From Microbacterium sp. Leaf159 (GTDB lineage: Bacteria > Actinomycetota > Actinomycetes > Actinomycetales > Microbacteriaceae), in contig NZ_LMOU01000002.1 of the NCBI RefSeq assembly GCF_001423615.1, positions 687,865 to 751,864 on the forward strand: a DNA stretch of 64,000 nucleotides. The letters are read 5' to 3'. The position numbers were made by a program, and so were the translations under genes. Below, one piece after another: positions 34,671 through 42,661 of the stretch (position 1 is its first letter; every line of letters starts with the position of its first letter). Below the pieces are notes generated by a model. It worked only from the letters and a program-made list of their open reading frames with translations, made no database searches and had not been told where the DNA came from.

Positions 34671-35197
34671 TTACTTCACGCCCTTGATCGGCAGGATCAA
34701 CAGCGCCCCGAGGACGGCCGAGGCCGCACCCGCGAGGAACAACGCCGCGAAGTTCTGAGGGTTCGTCGCTCTCGCCCCGACCATGAGAAGCGTGGGAGCG
34801 ATCGCCGGCACGACGGAGGACGGCGGGGTGCTCGCGAGGTTCATGATTCCGAGGTCCTTCGCGGGGTTCTGCTGGTCCGGCAGGACATCCATGATCAGGG
34901 CATAGTCCACCGCGAAGTACACGCCCTGACCGATCCCCATCACTGCCACCGCCACCGCCACGAGGAACATCGGGTAGGTCGTCGCCATCGCGGTGAGGCT
35001 GAGCCCGACTGCGAGACGATCGCCGAAGCGATGACGAAGGGCTTGCGTCGGCCGCCCCTGTCCGAGAGCTTCGCGAGCAGCGGAGCGAAGATCAGCGAAA
35101 GCCCGGTCGACACGATGCCTGCGATCAGAATGGACGTGCCCACCGTCGCCGGGTCGTTGTGGTGGATCATGATCAGGTAGAACGCCTGGGATCGGGA
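34671..35197 (-). pseudogene. MFS transporter C-terminal remnant, frameshifted
   Basis: Two adjoining minus frames make one MFS C-terminal half. The 5' part (FYLIMIHHNDPATVG, LLAKLSDRGGRRKPFVIASA) is in one frame; near 35012 it must shift by one base to continue as AVGLSLTAMATTYPMFLVAV through to the stop at 34671. The N-terminal half is missing: directly upstream lies the stop codon of another membrane-protein remnant in the same frame. Broken by both truncation and frameshift. A single sequencing error could explain the frameshift but not the truncation. Confidence 0.75.
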
Positions 35198-35697
35198 CTA
35201 TCGCCGCGCGACGACGGCCACGTCCTCCGTGCGGATCTGGTCAGTCGCTATGTCTATCGTCGTTTCGTCCGGCGTGCGCCGGAAGATGAGCTTGAAGATC
35301 GGGAAGAACACGGCGCAGGAGATGAGGGCGTTGATCAGCATCGTGAGCACGTCGGCCACGGCCTCGCCTGCGCTCCCCATGCCCCAGGTCGTGATCAGCA
35401 GTTCGTAGACGGGGCCCTTGTAGAGACCCTGGAGCGCGGCGGCGGCGAACGAGATGACCACGTATGCCACCGCATACCAGAGGGCGGCCCACCAGGGGTT
35501 CGTGTTCGACTTGAACGTGATATTGCGCTGTGCGAAGAAATTGGCCACCTGCGAGATCGCCAGAGTGAGCTGGACAGCGAGGAAGTACGCCAACCCGCCG
35601 CCGCCCGTGGACCACGACGAACGAGGTCGCTCCGTCCGTCGCCTCGCTCGTCGTGTAGCTCTCGGGCTCAGCGAAGCACGCCGTCACCCCAAGGGCG
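35198..35697 (-). pseudogene. GtrA-like membrane protein remnant, frameshifted
   Basis: The main frame (stop at 35198) reads AYFLAVQLTLAISQVANFFA and NITFKSNTNPWW with several spans, as in GtrA-like proteins. Upstream, ACFAEPESYTTSEATDGATS is in another frame; removing one G in the GGG of CACGGGCGG (plus-strand CCC at 35604-35606) would fuse them as HGGGGLAYFL. No proper start is found. Upstream on the plus strand, 35685-35798 has about 38 coding-like codons (GGDTLSYSPDSGIELIEEVD) of an unrecognised protein, suggesting a recombination junction near 35.68 kb. Confidence 0.6.
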
Positions 35698-35817
35698 GTG
35701 ACACGCTGTCGTACAGCCCCGACAGCGGTATCGAGCTCATCGAGGAAGTCGACGGGGATGCGCTCATTCTCCGTGCGATCGCACCACCGGCCCGCAATTT
35801 AAACGATAATGGATTTT

Positions 35818-36813
35818 ATGGCTGAGATCGATGAGAACGACATGCGCGCCGTCGGCTATGACGCTCCGGGCGACCCCCTTGTGCTGCACGAGATCCGCCT
35901 TGCCCGGCCCGAGGTGCTGCCCAGCGAGGTCCTCGTGCGAGTCCACGCCTCCAGCATCAATCCCATCGATTGGCGAACCCGCGGAGGATGGCGGACACCC
36001 GCCGCTCACGCCGCCGCGCCGGGTGTCCAAGTGCTGGGGTGGGACGTCTCGGGGACGGTGGCGGAGATAGGGCACGGGGTCCACCGGTTCCGCGTGGGGG
36101 ACGAGGTGTTCGGACTCCCATGGTTCCCCCGACCCGCACGCGCGAATGCAGAGTTCGTCGCAGCCCCCTCGCGGCAGTTCGCACGAAAGCCCGAGAACCT
36201 CAGCCACGCCGAGGCCGCTGCCCTGCCGCTTGCCGGCCTGACGGCCCTCCATGCACTGACTGTCGCCGCGACGACGCGGGCAGGTCAGCGTGTGCTTGTC
36301 CATGCGGGAGCCGGTGGCGTCGGGCACCTCGCCATTCAGATCGCGCACAGCCTCGGAGCCGAGGTCGTCGCGACGGCACGCACGTCACAGCACGATTGGC
36401 TCCGCAGTCTCGGTGCGACCGAGGTGATCGATCATCACGTCCACCGGTTCGAGGAGGTGTTGCGGCCAGTCGACGTCGTCCTCGATCTCGTGGGCGGTGA
36501 CGTCGGACCGCGATCGGTAGCGGTATTGAAGGCGGGTGGCACCCTGGTGCGGGTGGCACCCGGACCGGACGACGTGCTGCTCGCCGCGGCCGCCCGGGAA
36601 GGGGTTACCGTCACCCCCGGCATCCTCGTCGAGCCAGACGGTGCCGGTCTCGACTACCTCGCAGCACTCGCGGAAACAGGACGACTGACGCCCCGCATCT
36701 CCCGCGTCTATCCCATCTCAGGGCTCGCTGACGCGCATGCAGCGGCCGCGGAAGGGCACACGGTCGGCAAGATCGCCATCTCCCTCGGCCCGGATGACTG
36801 GCAGAATGAGTGA
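35818..36813 (+). CDS. NADPH:quinone oxidoreductase-like zinc-free MDR dehydrogenase
   Basis: 331 residues if started at the ATG at 35818, which follows a -10-like GATAAT (35805-35810) by 7 nt; ATG at 35809 lies inside that box and ATG at 35842 is another option. The MDR fold shows HASSINPIDWRTRGGW and the NADPH loop HAGAGGVGHLAIQIA (AGxGGVG), with no zinc-binding cysteines. It reduces quinones, enones or similar substrates. It precedes the ROK regulator by 44 nt and may be co-transcribed. Confidence 0.87.
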   Translation: MAEIDENDMRAVGYDAPGDPLVLHEIRLARPEVLPSEVLVRVHASSINPIDWRTRGGWRTPAAHAAAPGVQVLGWDVSGTVAEIGHGVHRFRVGDEVFGLPWFPRPARANAEFVAAPSRQFARKPENLSHAEAAALPLAGLTALHALTVAATTRAGQRVLVHAGAGGVGHLAIQIAHSLGAEVVATARTSQHDWLRSLGATEVIDHHVHRFEEVLRPVDVVLDLVGGDVGPRSVAVLKAGGTLVRVAPGPDDVLLAAAAREGVTVTPGILVEPDGAGLDYLAALAETGRLTPRISRVYPISGLADAHAAAAEGHTVGKIAISLGPDDWQNE

Positions 36814-36857
36814 TGCACATGACGGCGGTTCGATATGGATGAGAGCGGGCGAGATCG

Positions 36858-38009
36858 GTGGCGAGGACGCGGACGGCGGCTACCGTCGCGGTGACACGTT
36901 CATCACGAGATTGGGTCTCGCTCGACGGTGAGCCTCTCCGGCTCGCCGAGCAGATCGTCATCGAGACGATGGCCCGCTCAGACGTCATGTCAAGGTCCGA
37001 TCTGGCCGCTAAGACCCAGCTTCCTCGCTCCACCTTGGTCTCGGCGATCACCTCGCTCCTCGCACGAGGGTTGATCTCCGGAACCGATGGCCTGACGAAG
37101 GGGCCCGGGGCGGGACGCCCGTCCCATCAGATCCGACTCACGCTGGCCGACAAGCGCCTCCTGTTCGTCGACATCGATCCGACGTCCCCACAGATGACTT
37201 TGGCGACCTGCCGTGGCGACATCGGACCGTCCAGCGATGTCGACGAGACATTCGTCTTCGCGGACGAGCGCAGCGCCCCGCCGTCGGCCACAGACCTCGA
37301 CCCTGCGTCGGCCCTGCGATTCCAGGCGCTCGCACGAGCGCACTCCGTCGATGCCGTCGTCGTGGCCGTACCCGGAGCGACCCGGGCGACGTCGTCCGGC
37401 CGTGCGATACCGAAGAGTCCGTCGAGCCCCTCCGTTTCCGGCGTCCCGGTCGCCGTGGAGACATACGCTAACCTCGCCGCGATGGGCGAGGCATGGTTCG
37501 GCACGACGAAGTCGGCCACCAATGCCGTCTATGTGTCGGCACGCGCGATGGTCGGCGTGGGGCTCACTCTCGACGGCCGCCTCCTGCGCTCTGGAAGCGT
37601 GACGAATGCGGACCTCGCCCGCCTCTCGTCCGAGAGGCAGGCGGAGTGGCGGGTTCTCCACGACCCCGCGCTCGTCCGCGCGCAGGGTCCGGATTCGACC
37701 CGCGAGCACGCGGCCGTGAACTTCGGTCGTGCCGTCGGAGAGACGATCTCGAACCTCGTCACGACGATGGAACCGGACACCATGGTCATCGACGGCGCTC
37801 TGGGCGACGTCGCCCAGCTCGTGGCCGACACGATCTCCGCCGAACTCGGCTATCGCTCGCGCCTGCGCAGCGACCAGTTGCCGCACGTGCGACCTAGCGA
37901 TCTCGGCGCGGATGCAGCGGCGTTCGGCGCCGTGGCACTCTTCCGCGACCGTCGTTTGGCTCAGTTGGCACCTGCATTCCATAGTCCGACTGTCTCCTGG
38001 TCGGACTGA
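36858..38009 (+). CDS. ROK-family transcriptional regulator with degenerate sugar site
   Basis: 383 residues if GTG at 36858 is used. The N-terminal winged helix (about 25-75: MSRSDLAAKTQLPRSTLVSA) joins a ROK domain through GPGAGRPSHQIRLTL. In the ROK part, VAVETYANLAAMGEAWFG replaces the usual EN-DANLAA, and ARAMVGVGLTLDGRLLRSG is followed by ADLARL in place of the GEIGH zinc/sugar motif; the CxCGxxGC zinc cysteines are absent. Sugar binding may be lost or altered. Located next to decayed genes, it may regulate the upstream oxidoreductase. Confidence 0.83.
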   Translation: MARTRTAATVAVTRSSRDWVSLDGEPLRLAEQIVIETMARSDVMSRSDLAAKTQLPRSTLVSAITSLLARGLISGTDGLTKGPGAGRPSHQIRLTLADKRLLFVDIDPTSPQMTLATCRGDIGPSSDVDETFVFADERSAPPSATDLDPASALRFQALARAHSVDAVVVAVPGATRATSSGRAIPKSPSSPSVSGVPVAVETYANLAAMGEAWFGTTKSATNAVYVSARAMVGVGLTLDGRLLRSGSVTNADLARLSSERQAEWRVLHDPALVRAQGPDSTREHAAVNFGRAVGETISNLVTTMEPDTMVIDGALGDVAQLVADTISAELGYRSRLRSDQLPHVRPSDLGADAAAFGAVALFRDRRLAQLAPAFHSPTVSWSD

Positions 38010-38256
38010 CCCGCCGGTATGCGCCGCGCGATGTCCGGCGTTTGACCCGCCGATCAGTCCCTGATGCCGGTTTCTTCTGTTCGCGCGCCGACATCCTGCC
38101 GTCCTTTACTCGGGGGGGGTGCCCGGCGCGCAGGTCAGCGGACGATGTCGACGCCCGTGGCGGGCGCGGGATCACGATTGCTCGGAATGGCGAGGTCGCC
38201 GTGGTGAGTGAGCGCCACAGCAGCCGCCCGAATGCCCGTGGGCGTTCAGCGGACAC
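38010..38256. other. Intergenic stretch without recognisable gene
   Basis: No frame here has a ribosome site or a recognisable product. A run of eight G residues occurs near 38115. The flanks (ROK regulator and a truncated cyclase) suggest leftover DNA. Confidence 0.5.
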
Positions 38257-38535
38257 ATGAGCTCTCTCACGATTTGCGACCCAGCACCATCGCTGCCCCG
38301 GGTCTACGAGCCGTTCGACTTGCTCCTCACCTACCCCCATGGACCATTCGATCTTGGGGTGGCTGTCACGGAGTCGACGATCCTTTCCGGAACTGACCGG
38401 ATGTCGCTCGGGACTCATACCGGAACTCACGTGGACGCACCTCGTCACGTGCTACGAGGCAGTGTCGAGGCCCCAGGTGCCGCGCATCGGCTTCTGCACG
38501 CATGGAAGGTGCTTCATTGCGCGTCGATCAACCTT
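38257..38535 (+). pseudogene. Truncated cyclase-family (kynurenine formamidase-like) fragment
   Basis: An N-terminal fragment of a PF04199 protein: PFDLGVAVTESTILSGTDRM leads to MSLGTHTGTHVDAPRHV, the canonical HxGTHxDxPxH metal motif. After about residue 90 the reading continues into sequence without family character and runs into the tRNA terminator, so the C-terminal half and the second metal/catalytic site are missing. It is a different subgroup from the intact cyclase at 13061 (HNTHMD). Probably a remnant cut at the tRNA-proximal junction. Confidence 0.7.
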
Positions 38536-38635
38536 GCGCCTTGCTCGGCGCAAGTCGGGCTGGGAAGTGGCCCGTCAACCGGTGAGTCCGGGACCACTCC
38601 GCACCGTTTCTCAGCGGCTCTTCGGACAAAGAAAG

Positions 38636-38676
38636 AGGCCCCGCGATCCCTGTATTGATAAGGGTTCGCGGGGCCT
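38636..38676 (-). terminator. tRNA-Ser terminator
   Basis: On the minus strand, AGGCCCCGCGAACCCT (38676-38661) pairs with 38651-38636 through a mostly perfect 16-bp stem, followed by CTTTCTTTG. It sits 11 nt past the tRNA 3' end and is a convincing intrinsic terminator. Confidence 0.75.
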
Positions 38677-38686
38677 TCGTGGTGGC

Positions 38687-38773
38687 GGTGACGGTGGGAT
38701 TTGAACCCACGGTAGGGGGTTACCCTACACAACTTTTCGAGAGTTGCACCTTCGGCCGCTCGGACACGTCACC
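38687..38773 (-). tRNA. tRNA-Ser(CGA)
   Basis: 87-nt class II tRNA. The acceptor arms GGTGACG and CGTCACC pair fully, the anticodon stem is CAACT/AGTTG with loop CTCGAAA (anticodon CGA, reads UCG), followed by a long variable arm (GTAGGGTAACCCCCTAC) and T-arm GTGGGTTCAAATCCCAC. CCA is not encoded. It marks the change from accessory to backbone genes; its 3' end faces the accessory side. Confidence 0.95.
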
Positions 38774-38830
38774 GCGGACTAGCTTACGACACCGGGGGCC
38801 GCTGCGCGAATCGAGAGCGGCGGCACCCGA

Positions 38831-39877
38831 TCACCACGCGGCGGCGACTTCGGCGTGCGTGCGCAGGATGCCTTCGGTCGTCCGCTCGGGTGCACGCCCG
38901 ATGCCGCACTCGGTCGCGACGCCGAACTCCGGGGCGAAGCGCTGCGCGACCGCGATGCGACGGGCAGCACCCTCGGCGCCGTCTTCGCGGTGCACGAGTC
39001 CGAGGTACAGCTCGCCGTGGTACTCGAGCTCGGCGAGCGGTGCGTAGTAGGCCTCGTCATCGCGCGCGATCGGCGCTGGCAGGTGCAGCCAGGTCAGCTC
39101 CCGAGCGGATGCCGAGGTCACGGCGTTCGCGTAGCGGACGAGGTTCGCGGCATCCGTCGGCTCGAAGAAGTGCTTCTCGGCGACGTCGCCGTAGCAGAGG
39201 TGGACGCCGACCTCGACGTCCGTCGGCACAGCATCGATGAACGCCGCCAGACGCGAGACGAGGCCGGGGAACGGGTCGCCCTCCCACCAGACGTCCATGA
39301 CGCGTCCGAAGGCGGGAGCCGCCTCGATCACGCCCATCTCGCTCGCGACGTCCCACTGGATCGCGAGGTCATCGTGCGGGATCGCCGCGAGTATGTTGTC
39401 GACCTCGGCGAGCAGGGCAGCGGTGTACACCGGGTCGATCGCGGCACGGTCGTCGCCGAAGAAGAACGACGAGACCACGGCGACCGTGGTCGGCAGCGAG
39501 ACCTGGAACCGCGTACCGGCCGGCACGACTCCCTCATCACGCAGGCGGCGGAAGATCGCATAGGACTCGATCGCGGCATCCGCGTATCCGAGCGGCGGGA
39601 GCTGGATCCTCGCAGCATCTACCCCGTCTGCGATGCGCAGCGCGCGGGCGTCGAGCCCGGCCTTGAACGGGATGGGCTCGTCGCCGATGCGCTCGATGCC
39701 GTCAGCCTCTCCGAGCACGTCGGGCTGGAACATGATCCAGTGGAATCGCTTGCCCACCTCACCGTCGGGGATGCGGCGCAGCAGCGGGCCGAGCACCTCC
39801 GCTGCCGTGCGGATCGTGGTCTCGGCATCGTCGTAGTTCACGCTGCCCACGAGGAGGGCACCCTGCGGCTGAGTCAT
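38831..39877 (-). CDS. MetE-like (UROD/MetE superfamily) protein
   Basis: 348 residues from the ATG at 39877, which follows a -10-like TACCCT (39889-39884) by 6 nt, a leaderless arrangement. The barrel resembles the C-terminal half of cobalamin-independent methionine synthase: VGVHLCYGD matches the HMCYS zinc/homocysteine region and ATECGIGR the CGL(K) region, and there is no N-terminal half. Short MetE-like proteins may transfer methyl groups to homocysteine or act on other thiols. Exact role uncertain. Confidence 0.82.
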   Translation of the reverse strand: MTQPQGALLVGSVNYDDAETTIRTAAEVLGPLLRRIPDGEVGKRFHWIMFQPDVLGEADGIERIGDEPIPFKAGLDARALRIADGVDAARIQLPPLGYADAAIESYAIFRRLRDEGVVPAGTRFQVSLPTTVAVVSSFFFGDDRAAIDPVYTAALLAEVDNILAAIPHDDLAIQWDVASEMGVIEAAPAFGRVMDVWWEGDPFPGLVSRLAAFIDAVPTDVEVGVHLCYGDVAEKHFFEPTDAANLVRYANAVTSASARELTWLHLPAPIARDDEAYYAPLAELEYHGELYLGLVHREDGAEGAARRIAVAQRFAPEFGVATECGIGRAPERTTEGILRTHAEVAAAW

Positions 39878-40003
39878 GCTTCCAGGGTATCGCCGGGTCC
39901 TTTTCACCGGTGGTGCCCCCGGCGAGCATCGACGCCGCTGGTTAGGATGGCCTAAGGCATCCGACAGGGATGAGCCGCGAGGTCGAGGCACGGAGGGGAC
40001 GCA

Positions 40004-40780
40004 ATGGGCTTCATCACATCAGAGGCGCTGGCAGAGACCGGATACGTCGTCCTCGACGACCACGACCAGGCATCCGACCCCGCCGAATGGCTCGACCTCG
40101 ACTACATCGGCTGGCGCTCGTCGGGCGTCACGCGCTTCGCCCCTCTGGCGAGCTACGCCGGCGAGATCGAATGCAACGGCTTCTGGAACCAGACCCCGCC
40201 CCGCACCGACAAAGACGGCGTGTGGGTCGAGTCGCAGGTCGCGATAGCCCCGACCCTGCAGCGCCGCGCCCTCGAGCCGGGTGCCGGAGTCGGCCGCTGC
40301 CGCGTGATCGAGCTGCAGCCCAACGAATACGCGGATGCCGTCTACAACCTGCACCAGGACGACAACAACCGCCTCAATGAAGACGGCACCGGCTGGGTCG
40401 TGCGCGGCTACTACAACCTCTCTGACGACTCCGACTCACTGCTGCTTCTGCGCTCCGACCGGTTCGATCCGGCGACCGAGATCCGCCTGCCGCTGCGCGA
40501 GGGGTCGCGGATCATCGTCGACACCCAACGCTTCTGGCACGCGGTCTGGCACCGCGGCACTGCCCCGCGCTTCGCGCTCATCACGTCGTGGACCTCGGGA
40601 CCCGAGCTCGACGCCTACATCGAGGCGAACCACGGCGACCCGCGGCCGGCGACCATCGCGCTCGACCCACAGCTCGTCGACGACGCACAGGTCGAGCTGC
40701 ACCGCCGCATCGAAGAGCGCCGCCGCGTCTTCGAGGCCCAGGGCATCGTCATGGAGCCCCGCGCCGACCTCAACGCCTGA
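40004..40780 (+). CDS. Uncharacterised protein, possible non-haem iron oxygenase-like fold
   Basis: 258 residues; GAGGGGA lies a few nt before the ATG. Mostly beta-strand sequence containing YNLHQDDNN (His-x-Asp), then DTQRFWHAVWHRG, then RFALITSW: an HxD...H...R order as in cupin/2-oxoglutarate oxygenase-like folds, but no family is recognised with certainty. Divergent from the MetE-like gene across 126 nt. The function remains unknown. Confidence 0.75.
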   Translation: MGFITSEALAETGYVVLDDHDQASDPAEWLDLDYIGWRSSGVTRFAPLASYAGEIECNGFWNQTPPRTDKDGVWVESQVAIAPTLQRRALEPGAGVGRCRVIELQPNEYADAVYNLHQDDNNRLNEDGTGWVVRGYYNLSDDSDSLLLLRSDRFDPATEIRLPLREGSRIIVDTQRFWHAVWHRGTAPRFALITSWTSGPELDAYIEANHGDPRPATIALDPQLVDDAQVELHRRIEERRRVFEAQGIVMEPRADLNA

Positions 40781-40796
40781 CCTCGGCCGGTCACCC

Positions 40797-40941
40797 CGTT
40801 TCGTCTCGTCGCTGCGCTCCTCGCTCGACGACCGGAAACGCCCCGCTGCGCCCTCACTCGACGAACGGAAACGCCCCGCTGCGCCCTCACTCGACGAACG
40901 GACCACATCCGGTCGTTGAGCGAGCGAAGCGAGACGAAACG
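40797..40941. repeat. Inverted REP-like repeat with internal 33-bp tandem copies
   Basis: Left arm 40797-40835 and right arm 40909-40941 are imperfect inverted copies of a TCGTCTCG...TCGCTC..ACGACCGG element. Between them a 33-bp unit (period from 40834 to 40867, GGAAACGCCCCGCTGCGCCC...) occurs twice plus a partial third copy. It separates the convergent hypothetical and cydC genes and may act as a bidirectional terminator; such elements are typically dispersed in Microbacteriaceae genomes. Confidence 0.75.
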
Positions 40942-40951
40942 CGCCACCCGA

Positions 40952-42661
40952 CTACGCCGAGACCGTGCGCCCGTCTTCCAACCGGACGACGCGGTCTACC
41001 GTCCCGGCCGGCGGTGCGACGTGCGAGATCAGCAGCACGGACTGCTCCCCCGCCGCCTGCAGCAGGTCGCGCAGCAGAGCATCGGAGGCATCCGGGTCGA
41101 CACCGGCCGTCGGCTCGTCGAGCACGAGCACCGGGAAGCCCCGCAGCAGCGCCCGCGCCAGGGCGATGCGCTGCGCCTGACCGCCCGAGACGAGCCCGCC
41201 GCGGTCGCCGACCCTGGCATCGAGTCCCCCGCGCTCGCGCACCCAGGCACCGAGACCCACACGGTCGAGCACGGCGAGCAGCTCGTCGTTAGTCGCCGAG
41301 TCACGGGCGAAGAGCAGATTCTGGCGGATGTCCTCATCGAACAGCTGCGGACTCTGCTCGCACAGCCCGATCGTGCGGCGGAGCGTGGGGCCTGACAGGC
41401 TCGCAGCATCCATACCGCCGAGGGAATACTCGCCCTCGACCCGCAGGAATCCGACGAGCGCAGCGGCCAGCGAGCTCTTGCCCGCCCCACTCGGCCCCGC
41501 CACCAGCACGCGCTCCCCCGGTTCCAGGTCGAGGTCGACCCCCCGCAGCGCGGGAGTGCCGCCCGGCCACCAGGCCTGGACGCCACGGAGTCGGATGGTC
41601 GGGGCGCCGGAGATCTCGGCATCCTCACCGTCATCCGACCGCAGCTCTGAGGGAACCTCGGAAGGCAGCACGTCGACGATGCGCTCGGCGCTCGACCGCA
41701 CGCTGCGCCAGGATGCCGCGGCGATCGGCACCGCACCGAACACCTCGAACACGACCATCGGCACGAGCACCGCGACCGCGAGCCAGGGGCCGTCTATCGC
41801 GCCGGTCGCGAGCCCTGGTGCCGCGACAGCGAGCGCCCACACCGATGCAGCGCCGGCGACGGCCGAGACCACTCCGGCGGCGATCGCCTGCGCGAGCGAG
41901 GCCCTGCTGACGGCACGGCGGAGACCGGCATCCGCCTGTCGCACGCGCTCGCGCGCCTGCGGTTCAGCGCCATAGGCGAGCAGCACGTCGAGCGCGCCGA
42001 AGTAGTCGGTCAGCGCGGCCGAGAGGTCGCCACGGCGGCGGGAGACTGCAGCCTCGGCGCGGGATCCGAAGAGCCACCCCAGCCCGATCGCCGCGGCGGC
42101 CGCGATCACCAGGCACGCGGCGAGAGTGAGCGCGGCGGGCACCGACACGAACAGCAGGAATCCGACCGCTCCGAGTGCGACGAGCCCCGACACCGCCAGC
42201 GGCTGCACGACCCGCAGCGGCAGATTCTGCAGGTTCTCGACGTCGTCGACGAGCGCCGACTGCACCCGGCCGTGATCGGTGCGCCCGAGCCCCGCGGGAG
42301 ACAGCGGAGTCAGCCGCCGCACCATGTCGGCCCGCGTCGAGGCGAGCTGACGCAGCGCCGCGTCATGTCCGCTCAGCCGTTCGAGGTAGCGGGTCACGGC
42401 ACGCGACACCGCGAAGAACCGCACGCCCACGACAGCGATCGACAGTGGCACGAGCGAGTCGACGATCGACGCGCTGACGATCAGCCAACCGCTGACGGCG
42501 AGAAGGCTCACAGCAGCACCCGCCGAAACGAAGCCCCAGATCGCGCCGGGGAGGAAGCGACGCAACGGCGGCTGCGCAAGGCGGAGGATGCCGCGCACCC
42601 GCGCCGCAGTGCCCGTGCCGGCGCCGGTGCCGGCGCCGGTGCGAGTGCCGATGCCGCTCAT
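40952..42661 (-). CDS. cydC: Thiol reductant ABC exporter subunit CydC
   Basis: 569 residues. Membrane domain with six spans (about 40-300) then an ATPase domain: Walker A GPSGAGKSS, signature VSGGQAQRIALARAL, Walker B VLVLDEPTAGVD. CydDC exports glutathione/cysteine-type thiols and is needed to assemble cytochrome bd. The first 20 residues are a low-complexity Gly/Thr/Ala run (TGAGTGAGTGTA) encoded by a short repeat at about 42608-42650. The ATG at 42661 overlaps the cydD stop. Confidence 0.93.
   Translation of the reverse strand: MSGIGTRTGAGTGAGTGTAARVRGILRLAQPPLRRFLPGAIWGFVSAGAAVSLLAVSGWLIVSASIVDSLVPLSIAVVGVRFFAVSRAVTRYLERLSGHDAALRQLASTRADMVRRLTPLSPAGLGRTDHGRVQSALVDDVENLQNLPLRVVQPLAVSGLVALGAVGFLLFVSVPAALTLAACLVIAAAAAIGLGWLFGSRAEAAVSRRRGDLSAALTDYFGALDVLLAYGAEPQARERVRQADAGLRRAVSRASLAQAIAAGVVSAVAGAASVWALAVAAPGLATGAIDGPWLAVAVLVPMVVFEVFGAVPIAAASWRSVRSSAERIVDVLPSEVPSELRSDDGEDAEISGAPTIRLRGVQAWWPGGTPALRGVDLDLEPGERVLVAGPSGAGKSSLAAALVGFLRVEGEYSLGGMDAASLSGPTLRRTIGLCEQSPQLFDEDIRQNLLFARDSATNDELLAVLDRVGLGAWVRERGGLDARVGDRGGLVSGGQAQRIALARALLRGFPVLVLDEPTAGVDPDASDALLRDLLQAAGEQSVLLISHVAPPAGTVDRVVRLEDGRTVSA

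Noticed and set aside
35454..35825. 123-aa plus-strand frame as a gene
   Set aside because: Only the last third looks coding; the first part is antisense to the GtrA-like fragment and has no start site, so it is treated as a remnant.
38010..38686. Search for an integrase or attachment-site duplication next to tRNA-Ser
   Set aside because: No recombinase frame and no second copy of the tRNA 3' end was noticed in the window, so no mobile element is annotated.
40834..40899. 33-bp repeats considered as a CRISPR array
   Set aside because: Copies are directly adjacent without spacers and number fewer than three; no cas genes are present.
42608..42650. GCCGGTGCCGGCGCC repeat at the cydC 5' end as a regulatory hairpin
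   Set aside because: It is in frame and encodes a Gly/Thr/Ala-rich N-terminus; a hairpin function has no further support.
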